Counted from the stretch's first letter, positions 41,731 through 51,488 are shown. The stretch is DNA of 64,000 nt from Parafrankia discariae (GCF_000373365.1 NZ_KB891219.1:42123-106122); one strand, 5' to 3'. Numbers and translations are program-made. Notes: a model not told the origin generated them from the sequence alone.

Positions 41731-42741
41731 CTATGCCGCCGGGCCGATCGCGGCCCCGGCGGTTCTCGGCACTCTTCGCGCGGCCATGCGTTCCGTGGAC
41801 GGAACCTTGAGGTCCCAGGCGAGGCCGCACGCCGCGAGGGTCCTGATGAGCCAGTACCCCGGGTCCAGCCGGTACCAGGCCAGGCCGAAGGAGGGGGATT
41901 CGGGAAAGGCGTGATGGTTGTGGTGCCACGACTCGCCCAGTGTCAGCAGCCCGAAGACACCGCCGTTCCTGCTGTTCTCCCGGGAGTCGAAGGCCCGGGT
42001 GCCGAACATGTGCAGGAATGAATTGATCGACCAGATGATGTGCTCGAGAACGAAGATCCGTACCAGGCCGCCCCAGAGGAGCCCGCTCACCGCCCCGGTC
42101 CAGCTCCGGTGGACCAGGCCGCCGACGAGCGTCGGGATCAGCAGGCCCAGCAGGACCCAGTAGTCGTAACGTCGCCCGATCCGGGCCAGCGCGCGGTCTC
42201 GCAGCAGATCGGGAGCGTAGTGGGCGATGTTGGGGTACTCGTGGCGCCGCATCCACAGGAAATGGGAGTGCGCCAGCCCGCGGATCCGGCCGCGCAGCCC
42301 GCCGCCGGCGAGGTTGGGGGAGTGCGGATCGCCGTCGCGGTCACTGCATTCGTGGTGCCGCCGGTGCAGGGCCACCCAGGAGACCAGCCCGCCCTGGCCG
42401 GCCATCGAGCCCAGAACCGCGAGCACGGACGAGACGCCGCGCGTTGTCCTGAAGGTACGGTGGGTGAAAAGCCGGTGATAGCCGACGGTGACACCGAGCC
42501 CGGTCAGCAGCCACATTCCCACCAGCAGCCCGAGCTCGGTGGGGCCGAACGGGTGCACGGTGAGAAACAGAAGAGCGGCGATGGTGCCGAGAATCGGGAT
42601 GATGTCGAACAGCAGGAAATGGCGGCGCTGGAGGCGGTGCAGGTAGGGGCTGCTGAGTGTCTTCCGGCGGGGAGCCGGTCTCGCGTCCCCGGTTTCGGCG
42701 GCCGGATCGGGAATCTCGGCCGCACGCTGGGCTTCTGCCAT
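41731..42741 (-). CDS. Membrane acyl desaturase (delta-9 type)
   Basis: A 336-residue integral membrane di-iron desaturase with three histidine boxes: HRLFTH, HRRHH and HNHH (in LGESWHHNHHAFPES). Hydrophobic pairs lie around 45-90 and 190-240. It matches the acyl-CoA/acyl-ACP delta-9 family. First gene of the seven-gene unit, so its promoter should lie in the gap toward 42838. In related FAAL-ACP clusters such desaturases act on ACP-bound chains to make alkenes or alkynes (family knowledge). Confidence 0.93.
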   Translation of the reverse strand: MAEAQRAAEIPDPAAETGDARPAPRRKTLSSPYLHRLQRRHFLLFDIIPILGTIAALLFLTVHPFGPTELGLLVGMWLLTGLGVTVGYHRLFTHRTFRTTRGVSSVLAVLGSMAGQGGLVSWVALHRRHHECSDRDGDPHSPNLAGGGLRGRIRGLAHSHFLWMRRHEYPNIAHYAPDLLRDRALARIGRRYDYWVLLGLLIPTLVGGLVHRSWTGAVSGLLWGGLVRIFVLEHIIWSINSFLHMFGTRAFDSRENSRNGGVFGLLTLGESWHHNHHAFPESPSFGLAWYRLDPGYWLIRTLAACGLAWDLKVPSTERMAARRVPRTAGAAIGPAA

Positions 42742-42891
42742 TTCTGAACCGTTCCTCCTGAGTACCCGCTCGAGGTCGTCATTCAGGTGGCGGCAGCGTA
42801 ACAGCGGGCCGGCGGGATTTTGTAGGCTCCGACGGAGATGCGAATCGCGCGATTGAACCTGGGATTCCTCGGGAGGTCCTGTGGTCACGAT

Positions 42892-43431
42892 GTGGGCGGG
42901 CCGGCAGTGAGCGCCGGGGCGGCCGATCGGCGGTCGACGGCGGGCCGGGCGAAGGACGCGGTGACCTTCACCTTCCTGGGGCCGGCGGTGGACCCGCCGT
43001 TCGCCGCCGTCACCAGCGCCAGCGTCGTCGCCGTGACGCCGGCGGGCGGGCTGGTGCTCGCCGATCTGGCCCGTGGCCTCGACCTGCCCGGCGGGCACGT
43101 CCGGGCCGACGAGACGTCCGTCGAGCAGACCGTGCGCCGGGAGGCCTGGGAGGAGACCCGGATCAGGCTCGGTGAGCTGGTGCCCGTCGAGGTCGTCCGG
43201 TCCGACCTGTTCGGCCCGGACGATCTGACGTACATGGTGGTCCGGGCCGCGCTGGTCACCGAGCTCGCCCCCTGGGAGCGCACGCACGAGTCGGCCGGCC
43301 GGGTCGTGCTGCCGCCCGCGGAGTTCCTCGCCCGCCGCCCCGGGCGCCGTCCCGAGCTCCTGCGGCACCTGGTGACCGCCGGTCTCGCCGCCCTCGGCCG
43401 CGGCCTCCCGGCGCCGCCGCGGACCCGCTGA
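42892..43431 (+). CDS. NUDIX hydrolase
   Basis: About 179 residues. The NUDIX box is complete: GGHVRADETSVEQTVRREAWEETRI (G at the start, REAWEE metal-binding core). The N-terminus is uncertain: GTG 42892 or 42907, or ATG 42838, are all in frame. Probably hydrolyses a nucleoside diphosphate derivative or acts on an oxidised nucleotide. Divergent from the desaturase operon. Confidence 0.85.
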   Translation: MGGPAVSAGAADRRSTAGRAKDAVTFTFLGPAVDPPFAAVTSASVVAVTPAGGLVLADLARGLDLPGGHVRADETSVEQTVRREAWEETRIRLGELVPVEVVRSDLFGPDDLTYMVVRAALVTELAPWERTHESAGRVVLPPAEFLARRPGRRPELLRHLVTAGLAALGRGLPAPPRTR

Positions 43432-43647
43432 CCGGGCCGGTCGGTTTGTGTTCATCCGGGGTAACAGGTGATGAACACCCAGCTCGGCGCGGTCCGTCCA
43501 GCCAGGTCGGTGGTGGGATCGGGGAGGACGACCGGGGCGCCGCGGGACCTTTCGGCCTGCGCCGCCCCCGAAGTGGGTAGGGCGCGTTGGGGGCAGGGCG
43601 CGTTGCGATTGCCCGACGACGTCCCGCTACCGCCACCGGAGGCTGCC

Positions 43648-44619
43648 ATGAGTGACCTGACCACCGAGAATCCGGGTCTGCGCCCCGCCCTCGAGGCCTC
43701 CGACCCGCTCCCGGTCGAGTACCTCGGCGCGGACGTCCGCTCGCTGACGGTCGTCGAGGAGGACGCCGACGACGCGATTCTGCTCCGGCCCGACGGGACG
43801 AGCATCGACACCTGGCGGGAGAACTACCCGTACGCGCAGCGGCTCTCCCGCGACGAGTACGAGCGGGACAAGCGGCTGCTGCAGATCGAGCTGCTGAAGC
43901 TGCAGTACTGGGTGAAGGACACCGGACAGCGGCTCGTGCTCGTCTTCGAGGGGCGCGACGCGGCCGGCAAGGGCGGCACCATCAAACGGTTCACCGAGCA
44001 TCTCAACCCGCGTGGCGCCCGGGTCGTCGCGCTGGAGAAGCCGACCGAGACCGAGCGCGGGTCCTGGTACTTCCAGCGCTACGTCGCCCACCTGCCCACC
44101 ACCGGCGAGATCGTCATGTTCGACCGGTCCTGGTACAACCGGGCCGGGGTCGAGCGGGTGATGGGCTTCTGCACCCCGGAGGAGTACCGGGAGTTCCTGC
44201 GCCAGGCGCCCGAACTGGAACGGATGCTCGTCCGCAGCGGCATGCACCTCATCAAGCTGTGGTTCTCGGTCTCCCGCCGGGAGCAGCAGACGCGGTTCCT
44301 CATCCGCCAGATCGACCCGGTGCGGCAGTGGAAGCTCAGCCCGGTGGACCTCGCGGCCCTCGACCGGTGGGACGACTACACCGAGGCCAAGGAGTCGATG
44401 TTCTTCTACACGGACATCCCCGAGGCGCCGTGGACGGTCATCAAGAGCAACGACAAGAAGCGGGCCCGGCTCGAGGCGATGCGCTACGTGCTTTCCCGGC
44501 TGGACTACCCCGGCCGGGACGAGTCGGTCATCGGCCGTCCCGACCCGCGGATCGTCGGCGCGGCCGCCGGGTTGCTGGAGACCGGCGAGCAGGCCGACCG
44601 CCAGTTCCCGAAGCTCTGA
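43648..44619 (+). CDS. ppk2: Polyphosphate kinase 2
   Basis: A 323-residue PPK2. Walker A is FEGRDAAGKGGTIKRF; lid/Walker B region is MFDRSWYNRAGVERVMGF; the characteristic YFQRYVAHLP and WKLSPVDLAALDRWDDYTEAKE follow. ATG 43648 has GGAGG 7 nt upstream, so the longer frame from 43468 is not used. It phosphorylates nucleotides with polyphosphate. The N-terminal about 55 residues are an acidic extension. Confidence 0.95.
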   Translation: MSDLTTENPGLRPALEASDPLPVEYLGADVRSLTVVEEDADDAILLRPDGTSIDTWRENYPYAQRLSRDEYERDKRLLQIELLKLQYWVKDTGQRLVLVFEGRDAAGKGGTIKRFTEHLNPRGARVVALEKPTETERGSWYFQRYVAHLPTTGEIVMFDRSWYNRAGVERVMGFCTPEEYREFLRQAPELERMLVRSGMHLIKLWFSVSRREQQTRFLIRQIDPVRQWKLSPVDLAALDRWDDYTEAKESMFFYTDIPEAPWTVIKSNDKKRARLEAMRYVLSRLDYPGRDESVIGRPDPRIVGAAAGLLETGEQADRQFPKL

Positions 44620-44935
44620 CCGCTCGTCAGCTCTGACCGCTCGGCCCCACGGGCGGTCCCGGGCGTGCTGGTCGTGCTGGCCGCCGGCTCGGGAAATGCC
44701 TTGGACGCCTCGCGGCGGGCGTCGTACAGTGACCGTGACAGCGCTCCGCCACGCACGGCGGGCGCCGACAGTGGAGGAAGCCATGGCTGCCCGGGAACAG
44801 TCCCGGGCTTCCGGAGGTCACCCGTCGACCCGGCGCGGTGGCGCTCAGCGCTGACCGCGGGACGCGGCGCGTGACTCCTGGTGCCCGGTGACATATGTCG
44901 TCACCCTGTAGAGCACCAGCAAGGAGATCTCGGCG
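44620..44935. other. Intergenic region without a supported gene
   Basis: About 316 bp between ppk2 and a methyltransferase gene. It contains only short GC-biased open frames with no family resemblance. AAGGAG near its right end is the ribosome site of the next gene. Confidence 0.4.
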
Positions 44936-45817
44936 TTGTCCGCACATTCTTCTGTTCCTTCTTCCTCCGCTCAGTCCTTCCCCGCTCAGCTCACCGACCA
45001 GATCGGCGAACCCTCGCCCGAGTGGTTCACCGAGTTCTTCACCGAACTGCCGAACGAGTTCTGGCGCCGCGTGGCGACGCCGGAGATGACCGCCGCCGAC
45101 ATCGACTTCGTCGAGACGCGTCTCGGGCTCGCGCCGGGGTCGCGGATTGTCGACGTCCCGTGCGGAAGCGGCCGGCACAGCCTCGCGCTGGCGGAGCGCG
45201 GCCACCGGGTGACCGGCGTCGACCTGTCGGCCGAGGCGATCGAGCACGCCCGCCGCGCCGCCGCGGCCGCGGGCACCGCCGTCGAGTTCGTCCTCGGGGA
45301 CATGCGGGAGATCGCCCCGTCGGGCTCCTTCGACGCGGCGGTGTGCCTGGGTAACAGTTTCGGCTACCTCACCCCCGCACAGACCGCGGAGTTCGTCCGT
45401 TCTCTCGCCGCGGCGGTGCGCCCCGGCGGGGGCCTCGTCCTCGACTTCGGCGCGACCGCGGAGTCCGTCCTGCCCGGGTTCACCGGCGAGGCCCGCGTCA
45501 TGCGCACCGGGGACATCACGGCGGAGGCGACGGTCGACTACGACGTGGCCCGCAGCCGGATGCTCAGCCGGTACCGGTTCACCCGCGGTGACGAGGTGCT
45601 GGACACCACCGCCGTCCACCACGTCTACACGTGCGGGCACATCGGTGACCTGCTGGACGCGGCGGGCTTCACCGACATCGGACGCCACTCCGATCCGGAC
45701 GGCACGCCCTACCGGCTGGGCGCCGGGCGCCTGTTGGTCACGGCGCGCCGCGCTCTGCCGCCCGCCGGCTCTTCGGGACCTCAGCGGGTCGTGGACACGG
45801 AGAGTAGTCGCTCCTAG
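44936..45817 (+). CDS. Class I SAM-dependent methyltransferase
   Basis: A 293-residue protein with SAM-binding motif IVDVPCGSGRHSLALAERGH and motif II-like region VTGVDLSAEAIEHARRAA. CLGNSFGYL and a post-motif GGGLVLDFG follow. The start is TTG 44936, chosen because AAGGAG lies 9 nt upstream. The first 20 residues are Ser-rich. Substrate unknown, probably a small molecule. Confidence 0.85.
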   Translation: MSAHSSVPSSSAQSFPAQLTDQIGEPSPEWFTEFFTELPNEFWRRVATPEMTAADIDFVETRLGLAPGSRIVDVPCGSGRHSLALAERGHRVTGVDLSAEAIEHARRAAAAAGTAVEFVLGDMREIAPSGSFDAAVCLGNSFGYLTPAQTAEFVRSLAAAVRPGGGLVLDFGATAESVLPGFTGEARVMRTGDITAEATVDYDVARSRMLSRYRFTRGDEVLDTTAVHHVYTCGHIGDLLDAAGFTDIGRHSDPDGTPYRLGAGRLLVTARRALPPAGSSGPQRVVDTESSRS

Positions 45818-45868
45818 GCTGCCGGTTGTCGACGGCTCGGCCGCCAGCCGCGACGGTGGGGGTCGTCA

Positions 45869-47296
45869 ATGAGTGTGCCCGCATGTCCGGGAGCTGTCCC
45901 GTCCAGCAGGCGGCCGGTCGCGCTGGGCGCGGCCCTGGCCGTCATCCTGCTACTGATAGTGACGGTGGGGGTCCTGCTCGCGGGGGCCGCGGGGGCCGTC
46001 GTGGCCCCCGCGGCCCCCGGAGTCCCCACAGCTACCGCGGGGCCGACCGCGGGGACCGACCCCGCCGGCGGGGTGCCCGCTCCCGGCGCCGTTCCCGTTT
46101 CCGCCGGGGGGACGGCGGCGGCCCTGGCCACTCCCGGGTGCGGCTCGGGCCGGGTGGGCCACTCGCGCCTGCTGGTCGGCGAGAGCACCACATTCGGCGG
46201 GTGCGGCTTCGTGCCGGGCACGCTCGTCGAGATCGCGGCCAACGGCGTCCCGTCGGACGCGACCACGGCGGACGCCGCGGGGAGGATCGCGGTCCCGGTC
46301 AGCTTCACGTCGCTGGGGACGAAGCTGCTCACCGCGGCCGGCGTCGGTGCCCCGCCGGCCGCGGCTCCGATCGCCGCCCCGGGCGCGGTCCCGCTCCCGG
46401 CCGCCGAGACGTCCCCGCTCACCCTCACCGCGACGGTTCTCGTGGTCGGGTCCCCGGCGGGGGCGGACGATGACGCCGACAACTCCGACTACGGGAACAG
46501 CGGGCACAGGCCCTCGAAGGACATCCCCATCCCCACCCCCACCCCTACCCCCACTCCCACCGGGGTGACGCTGGGGGAGATCATCGCGCTCCTGCAGCTT
46601 CTCCAGAGCCAGCAGAGCGCCACAGTGGTCGCCAACAGAGGCCTCAATCCGGGACTGGGCGGCCTGACCCTGGGCGATCTCGCGGGCGACGAGGTGGCGG
46701 CGGCGGACGAGGCGGCGGCGGCGGACGAGGCGGCGGCGGCGGACGAGGCGGCCGGGGCGGCCAGGGCGTCTGAACGGCCGTCCACGACGGCGCCCGCCGG
46801 CGCGGCCCCGACCGCCCCCCCGGCTCCCGCCGCCGGCGGTCCGCCCGGCGGACCCGGCGGAACCGGGAAGGGCCAGGCCGGGGGCGAGCTGCCGTTCACC
46901 GGGTTGTCGGGTACCGCGCTGACCGCCCTGGCCGGCGCGCTCCTCGTCGGTGGATTCTGGTGGATGCGCCGGCGCCGCGAGCAGTACTGGCGGCAGTTCC
47001 CGCCCGGCCTCGCCGGCTCGCACTGGGTGCCCCGCGGCTGGCCGGACCCGTCGTGGCCTGCCGGCCGCGCCTGGCCGGACGGCGGCTGGCCCGGCGGCTG
47101 GTGGCCCGGCGCGGCCGGTGGGTTCGCCGAGCCCGAGTCTCTCGGTAGGACCGGGCCTCTCGGTGAGCCGGACCGTGGTGGGGTGGACCCCGGTGGGGTG
47201 GACCCCGGTGGGGCGGACCCCGGTGGGGCGGACCGTGGTGGGGCGGAGCGTCCCGCTGAGCGGGAGCGCCCGGACGCCGCGGGGCGCGGGGACTGA
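45869..47296 (+). CDS. Repeat-rich membrane protein with LPFTG-like motif and long C-terminal tail
   Basis: A 475-residue protein. An N-terminal hydrophobic segment (about 17-45) is followed by a Pro/Ala/Thr-rich region, an Ig-like stretch around 90-150, a (PT)n tract, a threefold AAADEA repeat, then LPFTG at 341-345, a membrane helix (about 350-369) and RRRRE. This is a sortase-signal layout, but a further 100 residues rich in Trp/Gly/Pro and GGVDP repeats follow. The tail is unexpected for a true LPXTG substrate. Function unknown; probably a surface or envelope protein. Confidence 0.8.
   Translation: MSVPACPGAVPSSRRPVALGAALAVILLLIVTVGVLLAGAAGAVVAPAAPGVPTATAGPTAGTDPAGGVPAPGAVPVSAGGTAAALATPGCGSGRVGHSRLLVGESTTFGGCGFVPGTLVEIAANGVPSDATTADAAGRIAVPVSFTSLGTKLLTAAGVGAPPAAAPIAAPGAVPLPAAETSPLTLTATVLVVGSPAGADDDADNSDYGNSGHRPSKDIPIPTPTPTPTPTGVTLGEIIALLQLLQSQQSATVVANRGLNPGLGGLTLGDLAGDEVAAADEAAAADEAAAADEAAGAARASERPSTTAPAGAAPTAPPAPAAGGPPGGPGGTGKGQAGGELPFTGLSGTALTALAGALLVGGFWWMRRRREQYWRQFPPGLAGSHWVPRGWPDPSWPAGRAWPDGGWPGGWWPGAAGGFAEPESLGRTGPLGEPDRGGVDPGGVDPGGADPGGADRGGAERPAERERPDAAGRGD
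46531..47250 (+). repeat. Three in-frame tandem repeat tracts in the LPFTG-like gene
   Basis: A (PT) tract at about 46531-46560, an 18-bp unit repeated about three times at about 46695-46752 (AAADEA), and a 15-bp unit repeated about five times at about 47176-47250 (GGVDP/GGADP). All keep frame. They are probably length-variable between strains. Confidence 0.75.
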
Positions 47297-47365
47297 GCCG
47301 TCCGGCGCGATCTGGGACATGGGACATCCGATGCGACCTGAGTCATCCGGTGCGACGATGTCGGT

Positions 47366-47869
47366 ATGTGTCCGGATCGTCCCAGTCTGCCGGATGGGCG
47401 CGACTGGTCGGACCGCCCTGTCATCTCGTTGGAGGCCGCCCGGCTCGGCGCGGTGCTGGTGGCGCGCACAGGCTTCCGCCTGCCGTACCTCTGGGCCACG
47501 ACGGCGCTCACCGAGGCCGGCGGGCCGCCCGGGGAGCCCGGCGAGATCCGGTACGAGTCCTGGCGCCGCTGGCCCGGACCGCGAGGTACGTCGAGCCGGG
47601 TGCGGATCCGGATCGGTCCGCGCTACCAGCCCGGCGAGCTCGGCCCGCTCGACCACTTCCTCACGGCGCGCTGGATCGTGTTCAGCTCGACCGGATCGAG
47701 TCACCGGGCGGTGCGGGCTCACCACGAGCCCTGGCCGCTGTGGCGGGCCCACCCGGAGGAGATCGACGACGATCTCGTCCGCGCCACCGGACTGCTGCCG
47801 CTGCCCGGCGAGCCACTGGCGCACTACTCACCCGGGGTCGACGTCCGGATCGGCCGTCCGGAACGGTAG
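47366..47869 (+). CDS. DUF2071 (YqjF-like) protein, apparently N-terminally short
   Basis: A 167-residue protein. The C-terminal half reads SRVRIRIGPRYQPGELGPLDHFLTARWIVFSSTG, then PWPLWRAHPEEIDDDLVRATGL, as in DUF2071 proteins. The family is usually about 230-250 residues and begins with a segment that is missing here. Start at ATG 47366; no upstream extension shows family sequence. May be a shortened or decayed copy. Function of the family is not known to me. Confidence 0.7.
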   Translation: MCPDRPSLPDGRDWSDRPVISLEAARLGAVLVARTGFRLPYLWATTALTEAGGPPGEPGEIRYESWRRWPGPRGTSSRVRIRIGPRYQPGELGPLDHFLTARWIVFSSTGSSHRAVRAHHEPWPLWRAHPEEIDDDLVRATGLLPLPGEPLAHYSPGVDVRIGRPER

Positions 47870-47871
47870 GG

Positions 47872-48606
47872 CTACGGCAGCTTGCGGGCGATGGTCAGGC
47901 CGTCCGCGACGGGGAGCACGACCACCTGGACACGGGGGTCGTCGGCGACCATCCGGTTGAACGCGCGCACGGCGACGGCGCTCGGCTCCGTCGTGGCGGG
48001 GTCGAGGACCCGGCCGGACTGCAGGACGTTGTCGACGATGATCAGGCCGTTCGGCTTCAGCCGGGGCAGCAGCAGCTCGTAGTAGGTGGGATAGGAGGTC
48101 TTGTCGGCGTCGATGAAGGCCAGCTCGAAGGTCGGCTCCGCCGGCAGCGCGGCCAGCGAGTCGGCGGCGGGCCCCAGCCGCAGCTCGACGCGGTCACCCA
48201 CCCCCGCGCGTTCCCAGTAGCGGCGGGCGACGGACGTCCACTGCTCGCTGACGTCGAGGCACAGCAGCCGGCCGCCCGCGGGCAGGCCGCGGGCGATGCT
48301 CAGCGCGGAGTAACCGGTGAACGTCCCGATCTCGATCGCCCGGGACGGCGCGAGCGCCGCGGTCAGGATCGTCAGCAGCGAGCCCTGCTCGGCGGGGATC
48401 TGCATCCGGGAGACGTTCCCGAGCGCCGCCGTCTCGGCCGCCAGGTCCCGCAGGACGGCGTCGGGCGGGGAGCCGTGCGCCGTCAGGTAGCCGTGCAGCG
48501 GCCGTGACAGGAAGCCCGACTTGCCGTCGAACGTGCCCGCGCCGTTGGCGGCGGCCGCCGCGGAGCCGGTGCCCGCATCAGGGCTGGTGTCCGAACTGGA
48601 GCTCAC
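47872..48606 (-). CDS. SAM-dependent O-methyltransferase (CCoAOMT-like, family 3)
   Basis: A 244-residue protein. [21 protein letters not shown] is the family's SAM loop; [22 protein letters not shown] and [18 protein letters not shown] with [15 protein letters not shown] (metal-binding Asp/Asn) complete the match. Probably methylates a catechol-like or small hydroxyl acceptor. It is convergent with the DUF2071 gene and divergent from hisD. Confidence 0.92.
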   Translation of the reverse strand: MSSSSDTSPDAGTGSAAAAANGAGTFDGKSGFLSRPLHGYLTAHGSPPDAVLRDLAAETAALGNVSRMQIPAEQGSLLTILTAALAPSRAIEIGTFTGYSALSIARGLPAGGRLLCLDVSEQWTSVARRYWERAGVGDRVELRLGPAADSLAALPAEPTFELAFIDADKTSYPTYYELLLPRLKPNGLIIVDNVLQSGRVLDPATTEPSAVAVRAFNRMVADDPRVQVVVLPVADGLTIARKLP

Positions 48607-48728
48607 CGCCGCAGGTTACCCGGCTCGGGCCGGATCCGGTGCCGCCGTGCCCCGTTCCGTATCACGGTGTGGTATTCCCGAAGGCTTCCATCGTTCGGAC
48701 CGCCGGTCGGGCCGATACTCTCGTGGGC

Positions 48729-50024
48729 GTGCTCAGAAGGCTCGATCTGCGCTCCGCGCAGCCCACCACGTCGGACGTCCGCCGGCTCTTCCCGCGGGCG
48801 GCCGTGGACGTCGACGTCGCCATGGACGCGGTCCGCCCCGTCTGCGACGACGTGCGCGACCGTGGCGACGCGGCCGTCCTCGACGCCGCGGAGCGCTTCG
48901 ACCGGGTCCGCCCGGCCGAGCTGCGGGTCCCGGCCGCCGCGCTCGCGAACGCGCTCGCGGCCCTCGACCCGGCGGTCCGCGACGCGCTGACCGAGGCGAT
49001 CCGCCGCGCGCGGCTGGTGCACCGGGCCCAGCTCCGGGAGCCGGTGGTCGTCGAGGTGGCCCCCGGCACGACGGTCACCGAACGCTGGATCCCGGTCGGC
49101 CGGGTCGGCCTCTACGTGCCGGGCGGGCGGGTCGCCTACCCCAGCAGCGTGGTCATGAACGTCGTCCCCGCGCAGGAGGCCGGTGTCGCCTCGCTGGCGG
49201 TGGCCTCGCCGCCCCAGGTCGACAACGGCGGCCTGCCGCATCCGGTCGTGCTGGCCGCCTGCGCGCTGCTCGGGGTCGACGAGGTCTACGCGGCCGGCGG
49301 CGCCCAGGCCGTCGCCATGTTCGCGCACGGCACCGAGAGCTGCCCGGCGGTGGACGTCGTCACCGGCCCGGGCAACGTCTACGTCACCGCGGCGAAGCGC
49401 CTGCTGCGCGGCCTGGTCGGCGTCGACGCCGAGGCGGGTCCGACCGAGGTCGCCATCCTCGCCGACGGTTCGGCCCGCGCCGACTTCGTCGCCGCCGACC
49501 TGATCGCGCAGGCCGAGCACGACCCGATGGCCGCCTGCCTGCTGGTCACGACGTCGCCAGAGCTGGCCGACGCCGTCGACATCGAGCTCGACAAGCAGGT
49601 CCCCGTCACCCGGCACCGGGAGCGGGTCGCCGAGGCCCTGGCCGGCCAGGGCGCCGTGGCGATCGTCGCCGACGTCGAGGCGGGTCTCGCGGTCGTCGAC
49701 GCCTGGGCCGCCGAGCACCTGGAGATCCACACGGTGGACGCGTCGGGTGTCGCCGCCCGGGTGCGCAACGCGGGTGCGATCTTCGTCGGCGCCTACGCGC
49801 CCGTGCCACTCGGGGACTACCTCGCCGGCTCGAACCACGTTCTGCCCACCGGCGGCACCGCGCGGCACTCCAGTGGCCTCGCCGTGTCCGCCTTCCAGCG
49901 TCAGGTCCACGTCGTCGAGTGCGACTCCGCGGCGCTCGCCGACATCGCGCCCCGCATCGCCGCGCTCGGCGGAGCCGAGGACCTGACCGCCCACGTCGAC
50001 GCGGTGGAGGTACGGGCCCGATGA
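48729..50024 (+). CDS. hisD: Histidinol dehydrogenase
   Basis: A 431-residue enzyme for the last two steps of histidine synthesis. Landmarks are [41 protein letters not shown] and [11 protein letters not shown] (zinc/active-site region), with HLEIHT near the C-terminus. Start GTG 48729 fits homologues; GTG 48723 is also in frame. It leads a hisD-hisC-hisB-hisH unit. Its stop overlaps the hisC ATG. Confidence 0.96.
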   Translation: MLRRLDLRSAQPTTSDVRRLFPRAAVDVDVAMDAVRPVCDDVRDRGDAAVLDAAERFDRVRPAELRVPAAALANALAALDPAVRDALTEAIRRARLVHRAQLREPVVVEVAPGTTVTERWIPVGRVGLYVPGGRVAYPSSVVMNVVPAQEAGVASLAVASPPQVDNGGLPHPVVLAACALLGVDEVYAAGGAQAVAMFAHGTESCPAVDVVTGPGNVYVTAAKRLLRGLVGVDAEAGPTEVAILADGSARADFVAADLIAQAEHDPMAACLLVTTSPELADAVDIELDKQVPVTRHRERVAEALAGQGAVAIVADVEAGLAVVDAWAAEHLEIHTVDASGVAARVRNAGAIFVGAYAPVPLGDYLAGSNHVLPTGGTARHSSGLAVSAFQRQVHVVECDSAALADIAPRIAALGGAEDLTAHVDAVEVRAR

Positions 50025-51454
50025 TCGGGAACATCAGCGGGGCGGGCGACACCCGCCCCGCGGGCGACACCGCCGGGCCGGGTGACGGCACCGGCCCGAG
50101 CGACGCCGCTGGTTTCGGCGATGCCGCCGGGCCGGGTGACGCCGCTGTTCCGGGCGGTGCCGCCGGGCCGGGTGACGCCGCCGGGCTGATCGACACCGCC
50201 GGTCCCGGCGTCGCGCCCCCCGGGGCGCCGGCCGGCCAGGGCGCGCCCGTCGGTGGCCGCGGGCGGCTGCGCTCCGCCGCGGCCACCCCGGCGGACCGCG
50301 GCCCGTGGCGGTCCGTCACCCTGGACGACCTGCCCCTGCGGGACGACCTGCGCGGGATGTCCCCCTACGGCGCGCCGCAGATCGACGTCCCGGTGCGGCT
50401 GAACACCAACGAGAATCCGCACCCGCCGTCCGCCGGGCTCGTGGACGCGCTCGGCAAGGCCGCGACCCTGGCCGCGACCGAGGCCAACCGCTATCCCGAC
50501 CGGGAGGCCGAGGCCCTGCGCGCCGACCTGGCGTACTACCTGACCCCGGACGCCGGCTTCGGCGTGCACGCGGCCCAGGTGTGGGCGGCCAACGGGTCGA
50601 ACGAGATCCTTCAGCAGCTCTGCCAGGCGTTCGGCGGTCCGGGGCGGGTGGCGGTGGGCTTCGAGCCGTCCTACTCGATGCATCGGCTGATCGCGCTGGC
50701 GACCGCGACCGGCTGGGCCGCCGAGTCCCGCGCGGCCGACTTCACCCTCGACGCCGACCGGGTGACCGCCGCGATCCGCCGGCACCGCCCGGCGCTGCTG
50801 TTCCTGTGCTCACCGAACAATCCGACCGCCACCGCGCTCGGCCCGGAGGTCATCGCGGCGGCCTGCGACGCCATGGCCGAGGTCGGCTCGGGTGTAGTCG
50901 TGGTCGACGAGGCCTACGGCGAGTTCCGCCGGGCCGGGGTCCCCAGCGCGCTCACCCTGCTGCCCGACCACCCCCGGCTGGTGGTCACCCGGACGATGAG
51001 CAAGGCGTTCGCGCTGGCCGGTGCCAGGGTGGGCTACCTCGCGGCGCATCCGGCGGTCGTCGACGCGCTGCAGCTCGTCCGGCTGCCCTACCACCTGTCG
51101 TCGTTCACCCAGGCGGTCGCCCGCACCGCGCTGGCGCACGCCGACGAGCTGCTCGGCACCGTGGACGCGGTGAAGGCGCAGCGCGACCTGCTGGTCCGGG
51201 CCCTGCCGGAACTCGGCTGCGCGACCGCGCCGAGCGACGCCAACTTCGTGCTGTTCGGCCACTTCACCGACCAGCGGGCCGTGTGGCAGGGCCTGCTCGA
51301 CGCCGGTGTCCTCGTCCGCGACGTCGGCCTGGCCGGCTGGCTGCGGGTGACGGCCGGGCTGCCCAACGAGACGGAGTCCTTCCTCGACGCGCTGCGCCGG
51401 GTGCTCACCGCCCGCCCGGCCCTGCTGCGCGCCGCCGCGGAGATCAGCTCCTGA
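50021..51454 (+). CDS. hisC: Histidinol-phosphate aminotransferase with repeat-built N-terminal extension
   Basis: A 477-residue PLP enzyme; family members are about 360-370. The catalytic part starts near residue 113 (MSPYGAPQ, then [12 protein letters not shown]). PLP lysine is in [19 protein letters not shown]. The first 110 residues are low complexity, with nine 6-residue units of the DAAGPG type. No good ATG/GTG start lies between the repeat and the domain, so the extension seems to be translated. ATG 50021 overlaps the hisD stop. Confidence 0.95.
   Translation: MIGNISGAGDTRPAGDTAGPGDGTGPSDAAGFGDAAGPGDAAVPGGAAGPGDAAGLIDTAGPGVAPPGAPAGQGAPVGGRGRLRSAAATPADRGPWRSVTLDDLPLRDDLRGMSPYGAPQIDVPVRLNTNENPHPPSAGLVDALGKAATLAATEANRYPDREAEALRADLAYYLTPDAGFGVHAAQVWAANGSNEILQQLCQAFGGPGRVAVGFEPSYSMHRLIALATATGWAAESRAADFTLDADRVTAAIRRHRPALLFLCSPNNPTATALGPEVIAAACDAMAEVGSGVVVVDEAYGEFRRAGVPSALTLLPDHPRLVVTRTMSKAFALAGARVGYLAAHPAVVDALQLVRLPYHLSSFTQAVARTALAHADELLGTVDAVKAQRDLLVRALPELGCATAPSDANFVLFGHFTDQRAVWQGLLDAGVLVRDVGLAGWLRVTAGLPNETESFLDALRRVLTARPALLRAAAEISS
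50048..50209 (+). repeat. 18-bp tandem repeat (about nine units) in hisC 5' end
   Basis: In-frame 18-bp units encode [54 protein letters not shown]. The units are diverged at third positions, so the repeat is old and maintained or decayed by substitution, with frame preserved. Confidence 0.85.
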
Positions 51455-51488
51455 CCGACTGACCGCCGACCGACTGACTAGGGAACCC

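Noticed and set aside
44620..44935. Small open frames between ppk2 and the methyltransferase
   Set aside because: No ribosome site, no recognisable protein features, Arg-rich composition of a shadow frame.
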